This document shows positions 18,753 to 26,493 of a stretch of 64,000 bases of DNA, piece by piece. The notes under the pieces are model-generated. The model was not told where the DNA came from. It made no database searches and saw nothing but the letters and a program-made list of their open reading frames with translations. The stretch is from Streptomyces sp. R28 (GTDB lineage: Bacteria > Actinomycetota > Actinomycetes > Streptomycetales > Streptomycetaceae). The DNA lies in assembly GCF_041052385.1 (NCBI RefSeq), contig NZ_CP163439.1:1054001-1118000 (forward strand), written 5' to 3'. The stretch's first letter is position 1, and each line of letters starts with the position of its first letter. Made by a program: the position numbers and the translations under genes.

Positions 18753-19669
18753 CCGCTACCGTGACCACACCCGCGGCACGCAGAGGCAGAGTCTTCGGCG
18801 TCCTTGGCAAGAAGGCCGTCGTCCCCTGGCTCTTCCTGGCGCCGGGTCTGCTGCTCGCCCTCGTCTTCAAGTTCTGGCCGATGGCCAAGGGCATCTGGCT
18901 CAGCTTCTTCGACGTGCGGCCCTTCCTCGGCGACCAGTGGATCGGCCTCGACAACTACACCCGGGTCCTGACCGACCACCGCTTCCAGGACGCCATCGGG
19001 CACACCCTCGTCCTCGGCATCGGCCAGTCGCTCGGCGCCATCCTGCTCGGCTTCGTCCTCGCTCTGCTCCTGGAGGGCCAGGCCCGCTCGCTGAAGATCA
19101 TCCGGACCGCCGTCTTCCTGCCCGCGGTCACCGCGACCGCGGTCGTCGGTGAACTGTGGCGGCTGATGTACTACCCGACCTCCGACGGCCTCCTCAACAG
19201 CGGCCTGCACCTCCTCGGGCTCGGGCCGGTCCAGTTCCTCGACAACCCGGACATCGCGCTGTACTCGACGATGGCCATGGGCATCTGGATCTGGGCCCCG
19301 TACAACATGGTGATCCTTCTCGCCGGCCTCGCGGGCGTGGACCGTTCGCTGTACGAGGCGGCGGCGATGGACGGCGTCTCGCTGTGGCAGCGACTGCGCC
19401 ACGTCACGCTCCCGGCGATCCGTCCGGCGCTCATGATCGTGCTCACGCTCGCCACGATCCGCGGACTGCGTGTGTTCACCGAGGTCTACGTCCTCACCGG
19501 CGGCGGCCCGGCCGGGTCAACCGACGTCTGGATGACGCGCGCCTACACCCTGGGCTTCACCCGCAACGACATCGGCGGCGCCTCGGCGGCCTCGGTCGTG
19601 CTGCTCTGCGTGACGCTGCTCCTCACCGTCACGGTCAACCACCTCCGCAAGAGGGGAGAAGCGCGATGA
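18749..19669 (+). CDS. ABC sugar permease, MalF/UgpA-like
   Basis: This 306-residue inner-membrane protein has six predicted membrane helices, starting with VVPWLFLAPGLLLALVFKFW. The cytoplasmic EAA loop is present as YEAAAMDGVSLWQRLRHVTL, where it would dock on the ATPase. It pairs with the following MalG-like permease to form the channel for the binding protein. The start overlaps the end of the binding-protein gene and the stop overlaps the next start. No ATPase gene is in the operon, as in many Streptomyces sugar importers that share a common MsiK-type ATPase encoded elsewhere. Confidence 0.92.
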   Translation: MTATVTTPAARRGRVFGVLGKKAVVPWLFLAPGLLLALVFKFWPMAKGIWLSFFDVRPFLGDQWIGLDNYTRVLTDHRFQDAIGHTLVLGIGQSLGAILLGFVLALLLEGQARSLKIIRTAVFLPAVTATAVVGELWRLMYYPTSDGLLNSGLHLLGLGPVQFLDNPDIALYSTMAMGIWIWAPYNMVILLAGLAGVDRSLYEAAAMDGVSLWQRLRHVTLPAIRPALMIVLTLATIRGLRVFTEVYVLTGGGPAGSTDVWMTRAYTLGFTRNDIGGASAASVVLLCVTLLLTVTVNHLRKRGEAR

Positions 19670-20610
19670 GCGCCCCCGTCATCGACCCCGCCCGGCCGGC
19701 GGCCCCTGACACCCCGGTCGGCCGGAACACCAAGGCACGGCGGACCACCCCGGCCCGCTTCGACACCGCCCTCGGCTGGAACGACAGGCCCTCTCTCGCC
19801 TGGGCCCTGCGCATCCTGCTCTGTCTGATCGCCCTCGCCGTCTTCGCGGCCCCGTTCCTGACGATCTTCTCGGGCGCCCTCACCCCCAACCCCAGCGGCT
19901 CCTCGCTGTCGTTCCTGCCGCACGACAGCACGCTGCTGAACTTCGAGGTGGCGGGCGAGCGCGGCATCTGGGACTACCTCGGCAACTCGCTGGTCATCGC
20001 GGGCGGCGGGCTCCTGCTCCAGCTCGTGGTGTGCACCCTCGCCGCCTACGCCCTGGCCCGGCACCGGTTCCGCGGCCAGGCGCTGATCATGATGCTGTTC
20101 ATGATGACGCTGATGCTCCCCGAGGAGGTCATCGCGATCCCCCTGTCGCTGGTCCTCGGTGACGTGCCCGTGCTCCACCTGGACCTCAAGGGCACGGTCT
20201 GGGGCGTGATCCTGCCGCTGGGCGCCTGGGGGTTCTCGGTGATGATGCTGACCGAGTTCATGCGGGACATCCCCGCCGAGATCGAGGAGGCCGCCCGCCT
20301 CGACGGCGTCGGTGAGCTGAGGATGCTGTGGCAGGTCGTCCTGCCGCTGTGCAAGCCCGCGCTCGGCGTGGCCGGCGTGCTCGGCTTCATCATGATCTGG
20401 GACCAGTACCTGCTGCCCCTGATCGCCGCCAAGGACCCCACCGACTACACGGTCACGGTCGCCCTGTCCATCCTGCGCACCGACCCCGAGGTCGGCTCCG
20501 GGGTGGTGCTGGCCGGTGCGGTCATCGCCCTGATACCCAGCCTGATCGTCTATCTGCTCCTCCAGCGCTCGCTGGTCTCCGGCATCGCCGCCGGGGCCAC
20601 CAAGGGCTGA
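19666..20610 (+). CDS. ABC sugar permease, MalG/UgpE-like
   Basis: This 314-residue permease starts at ATG 19666, overlapping the upstream TGA by the ATGA arrangement with GGGGAGAAG before it. After a 40-residue hydrophilic leader it has six predicted membrane helices. Its EAA loop is EIEEAARLDGVGELRMLWQV, matching the partner permease. The longer frame starting at 19156 only reads through the other permease out of frame. Together with the previous two genes it forms a carbohydrate uptake porter of the CUT1 type; substrate assignment to glucarate or a related aldarate comes from the operon context. Confidence 0.93.
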   Translation: MSAPVIDPARPAAPDTPVGRNTKARRTTPARFDTALGWNDRPSLAWALRILLCLIALAVFAAPFLTIFSGALTPNPSGSSLSFLPHDSTLLNFEVAGERGIWDYLGNSLVIAGGGLLLQLVVCTLAAYALARHRFRGQALIMMLFMMTLMLPEEVIAIPLSLVLGDVPVLHLDLKGTVWGVILPLGAWGFSVMMLTEFMRDIPAEIEEAARLDGVGELRMLWQVVLPLCKPALGVAGVLGFIMIWDQYLLPLIAAKDPTDYTVTVALSILRTDPEVGSGVVLAGAVIALIPSLIVYLLLQRSLVSGIAAGATKG

Positions 20611-20636
20611 ACCAACCCCCCACGTTTGAGGGAGAC

Positions 20637-21545
20637 ATGAAGTTCCAAGGAGTGCTGTTCTTCCCGGTGACGCCGTTCGCCGCGGACGGGTCACTGGACG
20701 AGGAACGGCTCGCCCAGCACATCGACAGGGGCGTCGCGGCCGGTGCGGGCGGTGTGTTCGTCGCCTGCGGCACCGGTGAGTTCCACGCGCTGGCGCCCGA
20801 CGAGATCGAGCGGGCCACGCGGGTCGCGGTCGAGACGACCGCGGGCCGCGTGCCCGTCCTGGCCGCCGCGGGCGGCCCGGCCCCGGTCGCCCGCGACCAG
20901 GCCGCCCGCGTCGAACGCGCCGGCGCCGACGGCATCCTGCTGCTGCCGCCGTACCTGGTGACGGCGCCGCAGCAGGGCCTGGTGCGGTACGTCGAGGAGG
21001 TCACCGCCGCGACCGGCCTGCCGGTGATCTTCTACCAGCGCGGCACCGCCCGCCTCACCGCGACCACGGCCGCCGAGATCGCCGCCCTGCCCAAGGTCGT
21101 CGGCCTCAAGGACGGCCTCGGCGACATCGAGCGGATGCACCGCATCGTCCGGGCCGTACGCGCCGTTCCCGGCGCCGAGGACTTCCAGTTCTTCAACGGC
21201 CTGCCCACCGCCGAGATGACCGCGCCCGCCTATCACGGCATCGGCGTCGACCTCTACTCGTCGGCCGTGTTCGCCTTCGCCCCGGAGATCGCGCTGGCCT
21301 TCCACCGGGCGCTGGCCGAAGGCGACGAGGCGGTGACCAGCAGGCTCCTGGACGAGTTCTACGGCCCTCTGGTCGAACTCCGGGACGAGGTCCCCGGGTA
21401 CGCCGTGGCCCTCGTCAAGGCCGGGGTGACCCTGCGCGGCCTGGACGTGGGCGGCGTACGTGCGCCGCTGCTCGACCCCACGCCGGAGCATGTCTCCCGG
21501 CTCGCGAAACTCATCGACCACGGCCTGGAGGCGGTCCGCGCATGA
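20637..21545 (+). CDS. kdgD: 5-dehydro-4-deoxyglucarate dehydratase
   Basis: This 302-residue DHDPS/NAL-family lyase starts at ATG 20637 behind GAGGGA. The N-terminus MKFQGVLFFPVTPFAADGSL is typical of KDG dehydratases. The Schiff-base lysine lies in VVGLKDGLGD and the partner tyrosine in VIFYQRG. The enzyme converts 5-keto-4-deoxyglucarate to 2-oxoglutarate semialdehyde, releasing water and CO2. It is placed between the permeases and glucarate dehydratase and overlaps the latter's start, giving uptake, dehydration and decarboxylation in one operon. The next enzyme, 2-oxoglutarate semialdehyde dehydrogenase, is not in the window. Confidence 0.9.
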   Translation: MKFQGVLFFPVTPFAADGSLDEERLAQHIDRGVAAGAGGVFVACGTGEFHALAPDEIERATRVAVETTAGRVPVLAAAGGPAPVARDQAARVERAGADGILLLPPYLVTAPQQGLVRYVEEVTAATGLPVIFYQRGTARLTATTAAEIAALPKVVGLKDGLGDIERMHRIVRAVRAVPGAEDFQFFNGLPTAEMTAPAYHGIGVDLYSSAVFAFAPEIALAFHRALAEGDEAVTSRLLDEFYGPLVELRDEVPGYAVALVKAGVTLRGLDVGGVRAPLLDPTPEHVSRLAKLIDHGLEAVRA

Positions 21546-22801
21546 GCACCACCGTCGGCACCCGGATCCGCGAGCTGATCGTCACCCCGATCGCCTTCCG
21601 CGACCCGCCCCTGCTCAACTCGGTCGGCGTCCATGAGCCGCTCGCCCTGCGTGTCATCCTCCAACTCGTCCTCGAGGACGGCACGGTGGGCCTCGGTGAG
21701 TCGCCGGGCGGCACCGCCCGCCTGGAGCGACTTCAGGCGGCCGCGAAGGCGGTCGTCGGCATGGACGTCTTCGACACGACCGCCGTCGCGGCCGCGATCG
21801 ACGCCGCCCTGCTGCCCACCGTGCCCAGCTCCCACGAGCGCGGCTGGACCACCTCGGCGGTGGAGGTCGCCTGCCTCGACGCACAGGGCAAGCTGCTGGG
21901 CCGGCCGGTGAGCGACCTGCTCGGCGGGAAGGTCCGCGACTCGGTGCCGTTCGCCGCGTACCTCTTCTACAAGTGGGCCGAACACCCCGCCCTCGACGGC
22001 CGCCCGGCGGTCGACGACGACTGGGGCGAGGCACTCGACCCCGCCGGGATCGTCGAGCAGGCACGACTGATGCAACAGCGGTACGGCTTCCGCTCGTTCA
22101 AGCTCAAGGGCGGTGTCTTCCCGCCCGACGAGGAGATCGCCGCGATCAGGGCGCTGGCGGAGGCCTTCCCCGGGCAGCCGCTGCGCCTGGACCCCAACAC
22201 GGCCTGGACCGTGGAGACTTCGCGGTACGTCGCCCGCGAGCTGGACGGCGTACTGGAGTACTTGGAGGACCCGACCGCGACCATCCCCGGCATGGCGCAG
22301 GTGGCGAAGGACTCGCCGCTCCCCCTCGCCACCAACATGTGTGTGATCGCCTGGGAGCACCTGAAGCCGGGCATCGAGCAGAACGCCATCCAGGTGCTGC
22401 TCACCGACCACCACTACTGGGGCGGACTGCGCCGCACCCGTGAACTGGCCGCGGTCTGCGAGGCGTTCGGCATCGCGCTGTCCATGCACTCCAACTCGCA
22501 CCTGGGCATCAGCCTCGCCGCCATGACCCACGTGGGAGCGGCCATCCCCAACCTCGACCACTCCTGCGACACGCACTATCCGTGGAACTCGGCCGACGAC
22601 GTGATCGTCCCCGGGGTGCTTCAGCTGCGCGACGGGGCGGTCGAGGTCCCCACCGGGCCGGGCCTCGGTGTGGAGCTCGACCACGATGCCCTGGAGCAGC
22701 TGCACCGGCTGTACGTCGATTCGGGGGTGCGCTCCCGCGACGACACCGGGTACATGCGGCGGATCCAACCCGACTACGAACACCGGCTGCCGCGCTGGTG
22801 A
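21542..22801 (+). CDS. gudD: Glucarate dehydratase (enolase superfamily)
   Basis: This 419-residue enolase-superfamily enzyme has the N-terminal capping domain (IRELIVTPIAFRDPPLLNSV, GVHEPLALRVILQL) and barrel motifs of glucarate dehydratases: the KxK pair in FKLKGGVF, the metal-binding acidic residues in LRLDPNTAW and LEDPT, and the SNSHLGISLAAMTHVGAA segment near the catalytic His. It would dehydrate D-glucarate (and perhaps L-idarate) to 5-keto-4-deoxyglucarate for the previous gene. Its ATG overlaps that gene's stop. The following gene is convergent, so the operon ends here. Confidence 0.92.
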   Translation: MSTTVGTRIRELIVTPIAFRDPPLLNSVGVHEPLALRVILQLVLEDGTVGLGESPGGTARLERLQAAAKAVVGMDVFDTTAVAAAIDAALLPTVPSSHERGWTTSAVEVACLDAQGKLLGRPVSDLLGGKVRDSVPFAAYLFYKWAEHPALDGRPAVDDDWGEALDPAGIVEQARLMQQRYGFRSFKLKGGVFPPDEEIAAIRALAEAFPGQPLRLDPNTAWTVETSRYVARELDGVLEYLEDPTATIPGMAQVAKDSPLPLATNMCVIAWEHLKPGIEQNAIQVLLTDHHYWGGLRRTRELAAVCEAFGIALSMHSNSHLGISLAAMTHVGAAIPNLDHSCDTHYPWNSADDVIVPGVLQLRDGAVEVPTGPGLGVELDHDALEQLHRLYVDSGVRSRDDTGYMRRIQPDYEHRLPRW

Positions 22802-22812
22802 CAGCTGAAGGC

Positions 22813-23568
22813 TTACGACGACGGCAGGGTGCGGCCCAGCAGTTCCAGCAGGGCCGCCCAGTGCCGTTCCGTCGCCTCGGCGTCGTACATCGCGGTGTCC
22901 GCCTGGGTGAAGCCGTGGTGGGCACCGGGGTAGACCTCGCCGCGGTAGCGGACGCCGGCCGCGGTGAGGATCTTGTCGAGGCGGTCGATCTGCTCGGCCG
23001 GGTTGGTCGAGTCCCGGTCGGCGTGGCCGAAGTAGAGCTCGGCGGTGACGCGGTCGGCGATCAGATGAGGGCTGTCCGGGGCGTCCGTCGCGCGGTGCGC
23101 TCCGTGGAAGCAGGCCGCGGCCGCCACGCGGTCCGGATGGGTCCCGGCGGTGCGCAGGGCCAGGGCGGCGCCCATGCAGTAGCCGGTGACGCCCACCGGG
23201 CCGTCGACCGTGTGCGGGGAGTCGGCGAGCCAGTCGAGGTAGACCCCGGCGTCCCGAACGGCCGCCTCGGGGGTGAGGGTCTGCGCGGCCGGGCGCAGGC
23301 TCTGGAAGATCTCCGGTCGCTCGGCCGGGTTGATGAACTCCGGCAACTCCACGACGGGAGCCGGGCCGTGGCGGTAGAAGACATTGGGGACCAGGACGGT
23401 GTACCCGGCCGAGGCGAGCCGGTCCGCCATCCCCTTCAGGTGCGGGCGCAGACCGAAGGCGTCCATGTACATGAGCACCGCCGGGTGCGGGGCGTTGCCG
23501 TCGGGACGGGCGAGGTAGGAATCGGCGGTGCCGTTCGGGGTGGGGACGGCGACGAGTGTTCCCCGCAT
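22813..23568 (-). CDS. Dienelactone hydrolase family protein
   Basis: This is a 251-residue cytoplasmic alpha/beta hydrolase. The nucleophile is a cysteine in GYCMGAALAL, with the acid in GHADRDSTNP and the histidine in GAHHGFTQ, the Cys-Asp-His triad of the dienelactone hydrolase family. Substrates in this family vary (dienelactones, and other activated esters), so no specific reaction is claimed. It lies 8 bases upstream of the following reductase on the same strand order and is convergent with the glucarate operon. It may share transcription with the reductase gene from the TetR-linked promoter. Confidence 0.88.
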   Translation of the reverse strand: MRGTLVAVPTPNGTADSYLARPDGNAPHPAVLMYMDAFGLRPHLKGMADRLASAGYTVLVPNVFYRHGPAPVVELPEFINPAERPEIFQSLRPAAQTLTPEAAVRDAGVYLDWLADSPHTVDGPVGVTGYCMGAALALRTAGTHPDRVAAAACFHGAHRATDAPDSPHLIADRVTAELYFGHADRDSTNPAEQIDRLDKILTAAGVRYRGEVYPGAHHGFTQADTAMYDAEATERHWAALLELLGRTLPSS

Positions 23569-23575
23569 GTCGGCC

Positions 23576-24295
23576 TCAGTTCTCGATGGTCGGGTTGTCG
23601 ATCAGTTCCTTGACGCGGTCCGCGTAGACCGGGACCCCCGGCGTCTCGAAGAACCAGCGCCGCGCCTCCTCCTGGCTCAGCCCCTTGGGCCGCGGCGCCA
23701 TGTAGGGCTGTACGTAGACCGCCGTGCCGGGCTGGCTGCGCCGGCTGTCGGCGAGCGTCCCGATGTCCACCGCGTCGTAGCCGAGGGTGTCCAGCAGCCG
23801 TGCCACCTCGGCCTTGGCTCGTGGGTCGTCGCCGGCGATGGGCAGCGCGCTGCGGTCGGGGTCTCCGGAGGGCCTGGCCGATGTCGCCAGACGCCGGAAG
23901 TCGATGTTGTTGAACGCCTTCACCACGCGTGAGTCGGCCAGGTGCCGCTGGACCAGAGCACTGGAGGTCAGCTCACCTGCGTCCAGTTCGGCGAGGCGGC
24001 CGTCGCGCTCAGGGTAGTAGTTCATCGTGTCGATCACGGTCTTTCCCGAGAGGGCGGCGACCGGGAGACGGTTGTAGGCCTTCAGCGGGACGGTCGCCAC
24101 CACGAGATCAGCGGATTGCGCGGCCTCCGCGGGCGTGGCCGCCCGTGCGTGCTTGCCGAGTTCGGCGACGAGTTCGGCGAGGGTGTCGGGGCTGCGCGAG
24201 TTGCTCAGCACGACGTCCAGCCCGGCGGCGACGGCGAGGCGGGCCACCGCGCTGCCGATCGTGCCGCTGCCGATGAGTCCGAGGATCTTGGTCAC
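23576..24295 (-). CDS. NADP-dependent oxidoreductase, F420-dependent-reductase-like Rossmann protein
   Basis: The likely start is GTG 24295 (MTKILGLIGSGT), giving 239 residues. The longer frame up to 24556 runs through the operator region and lacks a signal or domain. The nucleotide-binding motif is GLIGSGTIGSAVAR. The middle part has DLVVATVPLKAY, KTVIDTMNYYPERDG and VVKAFNNIDFRRL, typical of the NADPH:F420/coenzyme-F420-reductase-like NAD(P)-binding family. The divergent TetR gene and the shared operator suggest the repressor controls this gene, together with the hydrolase after it. The substrate is unknown. Confidence 0.85.
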   Translation of the reverse strand: MTKILGLIGSGTIGSAVARLAVAAGLDVVLSNSRSPDTLAELVAELGKHARAATPAEAAQSADLVVATVPLKAYNRLPVAALSGKTVIDTMNYYPERDGRLAELDAGELTSSALVQRHLADSRVVKAFNNIDFRRLATSARPSGDPDRSALPIAGDDPRAKAEVARLLDTLGYDAVDIGTLADSRRSQPGTAVYVQPYMAPRPKGLSQEEARRWFFETPGVPVYADRVKELIDNPTIEN

Positions 24296-24339
24296 GGGTG
24301 TACACGCCTTTGTCGTTTCACTGGCGAAGTGGAGGAGTG

Positions 24340-24359
24340 GAGTTTCGTATATGAAACTC
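24340..24359. promoter_or_regulatory. Perfect 7-bp inverted repeat between reductase and TetR genes, probable TetR operator
   Basis: GAGTTTC-gtatat-GAAACTC is a perfect palindrome with a 6-base spacer, 45 bases from the reductase start and 66 from the regulator start. A further half-site GAGTTTC lies at 24378-24384 and a related GTTTCA at 24315-24320. Such sites between a TetR gene and its divergent target are the usual autoregulatory arrangement. Confidence 0.7.
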
Positions 24360-24425
24360 AGTGTCACGTTAGCTATCGAGTTTCGGAACTGCAAGTGAGG
24401 GCTGGCGAACGGATAGGGTCGCGGC

Positions 24426-25019
24426 GTGAGCGCAGCAGCACGTACGAACACGAGAGACATCGCCCGGGCGGCCGTACGGGCCGAACTGGCCCAGGTCGCC
24501 TTCGAGCTGTTCCGGCGCGAGGGCTTCGAGAAGGTCACCCTCGACGACCTGGCCACGGCGGCCGGAGTGTCCCGCAGTACGTTCCTGCGCTACTTCGGCA
24601 CCAAGGAGGACGCGGTCCTCGGCGCCTTCGACGCCCACGGCGACCAGGCCGCCGACGCCCTGCGGGACCGGCCCGCCGAGGAGGACGACTGGACGGCGCT
24701 GCGGCGCGCGCTGGACACCGTGATCGAGCGCTACCGCGAGGACCCGGCACGTGCCCTCGCGATGACCCGGCTCGTGCGGGAGACCCCCGCCCTCTGCGCG
24801 CGACAGCTGGAGAAGCAGCACGGCTGGCGCCCCGCTCTGGCCCGGGCCCTCGCGGAACGCACCGGTTCCACGGAGCCGGCGACACTCGCCCAGACCGTAC
24901 GGGCCGCCGCCGCCCTGGACTGCCTGAACGTCGCCCTCGACCACTGGACCGCCTCCGAGGGCGCCCTCGATCTCATGGACGTCCTGGACGAGGCCTTCGC
25001 GGCACTGGCACGCCGATAG
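24426..25019 (+). CDS. TetR family transcriptional regulator
   Basis: This is a 197-residue protein starting at GTG 24426. The N-terminal helix-turn-helix is DDLATAAGVSRSTFLRYFGT, followed by the usual KEDAVLGAFD. The rest is an all-helical ligand-binding domain of normal family length. It is divergent from the reductase gene with a palindromic operator between them, which supports local control of that gene and autoregulation. No ligand can be inferred. Confidence 0.92.
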   Translation: MSAAARTNTRDIARAAVRAELAQVAFELFRREGFEKVTLDDLATAAGVSRSTFLRYFGTKEDAVLGAFDAHGDQAADALRDRPAEEDDWTALRRALDTVIERYREDPARALAMTRLVRETPALCARQLEKQHGWRPALARALAERTGSTEPATLAQTVRAAAALDCLNVALDHWTASEGALDLMDVLDEAFAALARR

Positions 25020-25072
25020 CTGTTCGACGCCCCATAAGGTGACCCCGACCGCACGACAGGAGGGGTGAGGGC

Positions 25073-26131
25073 GTGGGCACGGACGGCTCGACAGGCGTGT
25101 TGGTGACCGGCGGCAGCGGGTTCGTCGGAAGCCATCTGGTCAAGCGGCTTCTGGAACGCGGGTATCGGGTCCATGCCACCGTGCGCAGCACGGCCGGCGC
25201 GGCGAAGGTACGGCCGCTGCGGGAGATGCAGGAGGCGCGCCCCGACCAACTGTCCTTGTTTGAGGCGGACTTGCTGAAGAAGGGGTCCTTCGACGAGGCG
25301 ATGACCGGATGCCGGGTGGTGTTCCATGTGGCGTCGCCGTTCCGGATGCCGGAGAAGATCAAGGACGGCCGCCGGGACATGGTCGACCCGGCCCTGCTGG
25401 GCACGCGCAACGTACTGGCGGCCGTCGAGCGTACGCCCACGGTCGACAGGCTCGTCCTCACCTCCACCGTGGGCGCGATCTTCGGGGACTACGCGGACGT
25501 GCTCGCCATGGACGACGCGGTGCTGTCGGAGCGGTACTTCAACACCACCAGCACGGTCGAGAACAACCCCTACCACTACGCCAAGACGCTCGCGGAACGC
25601 GCGGCCTGGGACGCGGAGGCCGCCCAGGGCCGCTGGCGGATGGTGTCGGTCAACCCCGGCCTGATCCTGGGCCCTTCCCTCACTCCGGCCTCGGAGTCCG
25701 GCAGCCTGTTCCTGCTGGAGGAACTGTTCAAGGGTTACTTCTGCTACGGCGCACCGGACTTCAGCTTCACCACGGCGGACGTGCGCGAGGTCGCCGACGC
25801 GCACATCGCGGCGGCGGAGAACCCGGACGCCAAGGGCCGTTACATCGTCGCCGACCGGACCATGACGTCCTTCCACGAGATGTCCCGCATCATCCGGACC
25901 CGGTACCCCCGCGACCTCCGCCTCCCGCGCACCGCACTCCCGCACTGGCCGGTACGCGTCCTCGGCCCGGCCTTCGGGCTGACGCAGGACTACATGCGCA
26001 AACACCTCGGCATCCGCTTCCGGGTGGACAACAGCCGCAGCGTGAACGAACTGGGCGTCACCTACCGCCCGATCGAGGAGACGGTCCTGGATCACTACGA
26101 GGCGTGGCGGAGTCAGCGCAGCGCGAAGTGA
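25073..26131 (+). CDS. NAD(P)-dependent epimerase/dehydratase family protein, dihydroflavonol-4-reductase-like
   Basis: This is a 352-residue extended short-chain dehydrogenase. The start GTG 25073 has AGGAGGGG upstream. The cofactor motif is GVLVTGGSGFVGSHLVKRLL, the catalytic YxxxK is in NPYHYAKTLAERAAW, and a GTRNVLAAVE helix and the SVNPGLILGPSL strand are as in dihydroflavonol-4-reductase-like proteins. These bacterial homologues reduce diverse carbonyl substrates or act as lactone/aldehyde reductases; no substrate is visible. It stands 53 bases after the TetR gene and could be co-transcribed with it. Confidence 0.85.
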   Translation: MGTDGSTGVLVTGGSGFVGSHLVKRLLERGYRVHATVRSTAGAAKVRPLREMQEARPDQLSLFEADLLKKGSFDEAMTGCRVVFHVASPFRMPEKIKDGRRDMVDPALLGTRNVLAAVERTPTVDRLVLTSTVGAIFGDYADVLAMDDAVLSERYFNTTSTVENNPYHYAKTLAERAAWDAEAAQGRWRMVSVNPGLILGPSLTPASESGSLFLLEELFKGYFCYGAPDFSFTTADVREVADAHIAAAENPDAKGRYIVADRTMTSFHEMSRIIRTRYPRDLRLPRTALPHWPVRVLGPAFGLTQDYMRKHLGIRFRVDNSRSVNELGVTYRPIEETVLDHYEAWRSQRSAK

Positions 26132-26222
26132 AACCGGTGGCCGCGCCTCCGAAGCGTCGAAGGTCACAAAAACGTATCGGACATTTCACATGTCAACCTT
26201 CACACGAGGCTCACAAGTTGGC

Positions 26223-26480
26223 TAGGTTACGCCTCAGGCCGCACGACGACCTCCGGCGAACCCCGTCGGGACGTGCGACCTCCGCCGAGTCCGGGGCAAC
26301 CCGCAGGGGTGGTCACCGGAGCCGGGGACCCAACCGAAAATCGGGGTGAATCGGCCCAACCGCCCTTCGGGGCAAGGGCCGTAGGGCACACCTTCCGGAA
26401 CCGTCCGCCCGAACCCTCCCCCAGTGCCCGAACGGCCTGGGGGGACACCCACCGCTGACTCGGTAGGCGGATCACGGAAG
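26223..26480 (+). promoter_or_regulatory. c-di-AMP (ydaO/yuaA) riboswitch leader with upstream -10-like box
   Basis: The 362-base gap before the NlpC/P60-like gene carries the conserved ydaO elements in order: cgccgagtccggggcaaccc (from about 26284), ggtcaccgg with ccggggacccaa, then tcggggtgaatcgg (26341-26354), gccgtagggcacac with the tccggaacc segment, and finally ctgactcggtaggcgg (26457-26470), shortly before the GGAAGGAG ribosome site. A -10-like TAGGTT lies at 26223-26228. In Streptomyces this class sits ahead of cell-wall hydrolase genes and turns them down when c-di-AMP is high. The boundaries are approximate. Confidence 0.9.
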
Positions 26481-26493
26481 GAGTACGTCGCCC

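Noticed and set aside
23576..24556. Longer start for the Rossmann reductase at 24556
   Set aside because: It crosses the TetR operator and the regulator start; the residues before the GTG at 24295 have no domain.
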